Source of the DNA: Pyrinomonadaceae bacterium
GTDB lineage: Bacteria > Acidobacteriota > Blastocatellia > Pyrinomonadales > Pyrinomonadaceae
DNA length: 15,191 nt
Direction: 5' to 3'
Assembly (NCBI GenBank): GCA_026786155.1
Contig: JAJAYR010000195.1
Span: 1 to 15,191 of the forward strand
Part shown: positions 14,255 through 15,191 of the stretch, piece by piece
Numbering within the stretch: position 1 is the stretch's first letter
How the letters are laid out: each line of letters begins with the position of its first letter
Translations under genes and position numbers: made by a program
The notes under the pieces: generated by a model
Told to the model about the DNA's origin: nothing
The model's database searches: none
Seen by the model: only the letters and a program-made list of their open reading frames with translations

Positions 14255-14828
14255 TCCGCGTTCGGAATAATCAAACAAAACATTCTGATGAAGTAACCGT
14301 CAGCCGGAGCTTATTTTCTTCGTTGTTAAATGTTGTTAAATAATATTGTGAGGTCACAAAAGCGTTCCAGTTTTTTAGGCGAACCGCTTAAATAGGGCAT
14401 CCAAATGGAACATCAAAAAATCTATGGCAGAGATAATTGCGGCAGGCGGCGAAGGCTGAAGGGCAGTGTGCTTTTTCTCTTGGCATTGCAGCCGTTGAAT
14501 ACTTTTTTCCTGCCGACTTTTTCCCTTGTGTGTTTGAGTGACTGATGGTATATTGATGCAGTTCGAGGCGTGGTTTTTCGAGCCGCGTCAAAGACACTTT
14601 TTTGGATTATCAAAGAACGTCAAAGCGGCATTTAAGGGCGCAGGTTGGAAACGGCTTGCGCCTTTAATGTTTTAAAACTTTGCGGCTGAAAACCGCCGAG
14701 TATGACGCTCATTCGTCGCTTTGATAATTGCTCAAATGACTACCCCTTGCCGCCCGGTTTTTCTTGCCATAAAATTCCCGTCGTCAACGCCCCTCATATT
14801 TCCAAAAGGAGCGAACCCGCTAATAAAA
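14255..14828. other. Intergenic region without a supported gene
   Basis: I see no convincing coding sequence. The minus-strand frames near 14388-14613 overlap each other, lack ribosome binding sites and match no family. The region contains a tandem duplicate GTTGTTAAAT (14322-14331 and 14332-14341) and the hairpin at 14634-14665. No clear terminator lies directly after the gene ending at 14254. Confidence 0.5.
14634..14674 (+). terminator. Hairpin followed by T-rich sequence, possible terminator
   Basis: AAGGGCGCAGG (14634-14644) pairs with CTTGCGCCTTT (14655-14665) over 11 positions, two of them G-U in RNA, with a 10-base loop. AATGTTTT follows. This is a terminator-like shape on the plus strand, but it lies 380 bp past the nearest plus-strand stop codon, so what it would terminate is unclear. 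Confidence 0.35.
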
Positions 14829-15092
14829 TTACGCCGACGCGCTGCTGCTTTTTTCGACGAGCATCAGCACACGACGGGCAATTTCGCTTTCCATCCGGCG
14901 GGTCGAGTAATCCTTTTTAACGACGGCAAAAATATGTTCGATTAATCCATCGAAGGTCAGTTGCGAACAGCGGTCAAACGGCAGTTGTGTGAGCATCTCA
15001 AAATACATCCTGCGGCATCGCCCAAGCGATTCGACTGAGAGCGGCAGCAGGCAGGTTTCCGGCGATTGAATAGAGGATGGCGACTCGACCAT
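14829..15092 (-). CDS. Hypothetical small protein, uncertain
   Basis: This 87-residue frame reads like a soluble, mixed-charge protein (for example SLGRCRRMYFEMLTQLPFD and TRRMESEIARRVLMLVEKSS), with bacterial-looking codon use. An in-frame TAA four codons upstream fixes the ATG as the most upstream start of its kind. No ribosome binding site is visible and no family is recognised. Its first 16 bases overlap the divergent partial frame at 15077, so at most one of the two starts is likely to be correct. It may be a gene fragment. Confidence 0.35.
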   Translation of the reverse strand: MVESPSSIQSPETCLLPLSVESLGRCRRMYFEMLTQLPFDRCSQLTFDGLIEHIFAVVKKDYSTRRMESEIARRVLMLVEKSSSASA

Positions 15093-15191
15093 TAGCGGCG
15101 GTTATTCAGGCGCGACAGTACGTTAATGCGAATAAGGCAGCGGCGCAGGAGGAGTCGACGCTTGTGCAGATTGCCTACGGCGGACAGACGG
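15077..15191 (+). CDS. Partial open reading frame running off the right edge
   Basis: From an ATG at 15077-15079, with a TAG two codons upstream, the plus strand stays open to the window end for 38 codons. It begins MATRPLAAVIQARQYVNANK and contains AAAQEESTLVQIAYGG, an alanine/glutamine-rich composition typical of a real bacterial protein. AGAGG touches the ATG directly, too close for a normal ribosome binding site. No family can be named from so little. It conflicts with the minus-strand frame ending at 15092. Confidence 0.3.
   Translation, partial: MATRPLAAVIQARQYVNANKAAAQEESTLVQIAYGGQT

Noticed and set aside
14388..14613. Two overlapping minus-strand frames of 63 and 69 codons
   Set aside because: They cover the same bases in different frames, with no ribosome binding site or recognisable motif, so neither is supported.

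Overview
The window looks chromosomal and probably comes from an Acidobacteriota genome of the Blastocatellia/Pyrinomonadaceae type. This is inferred from gene content, not from a database match: a serine/threonine kinase fused to a TolB-like propeller, a Reg_prop/Y_Y_Y sensor kinase, many small secreted proteins and moderate GC. All convincing genes from position 1 to 11,878 lie on the minus strand. The main plus-strand gene lies beyond a 1.7 kb gene-poor stretch.

Region 1 (1-5455) holds, in minus-strand order: an intact 890-residue membrane kinase (2783-5455), a Tat-exported class V aminotransferase (1432-2685), a secreted alpha/beta hydrolase (427-1233) and the N-terminal end of a membrane glycosyltransferase (38-340). 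The joints between these genes carry pieces of other kinase genes. A 20-residue kinase N-terminus starts in an ATGA overlap with the intact kinase stop. Two further kinase C-terminal tails lie at 1258-1358 and 357-422. The simplest reading is that a tandem kinase array was gutted and other genes now sit between the old kinase ends. The glycosyltransferase fragment is cut by a 134 bp element with 26 bp inverted repeats, resembling a MITE.

Region 2 (5542-7596) holds three small signal-peptide proteins: a VOC-fold protein, a possible dimeric alpha-beta-barrel protein and a two-domain DUF4440/SnoaL-like protein. Each is followed by a hairpin, and only the last has the T-tract of an intrinsic terminator.

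Region 3 (7633-11945) is regulatory. A NarL-type response regulator overlaps by 4 bp the end of a 1026-residue propeller sensor histidine kinase, so the two are very probably a cognate pair. A good sigma70-like promoter and a palindrome lie just before the sensor gene. A single-domain CheY-like regulator follows downstream, past a stretch of heptad repeats and direct repeats.

Region 4 (11,946-15,191) is mostly non-coding. It contains a perfect 36 bp palindrome, a cluster of hairpins, one well-formed plus-strand gene of unknown function (13568-14254) with a possible ribbon-helix-helix N-terminus, and two weak overlapping ORFs at the right edge. I saw no tRNA, rRNA, CRISPR array, transposase or recognisable phage gene.
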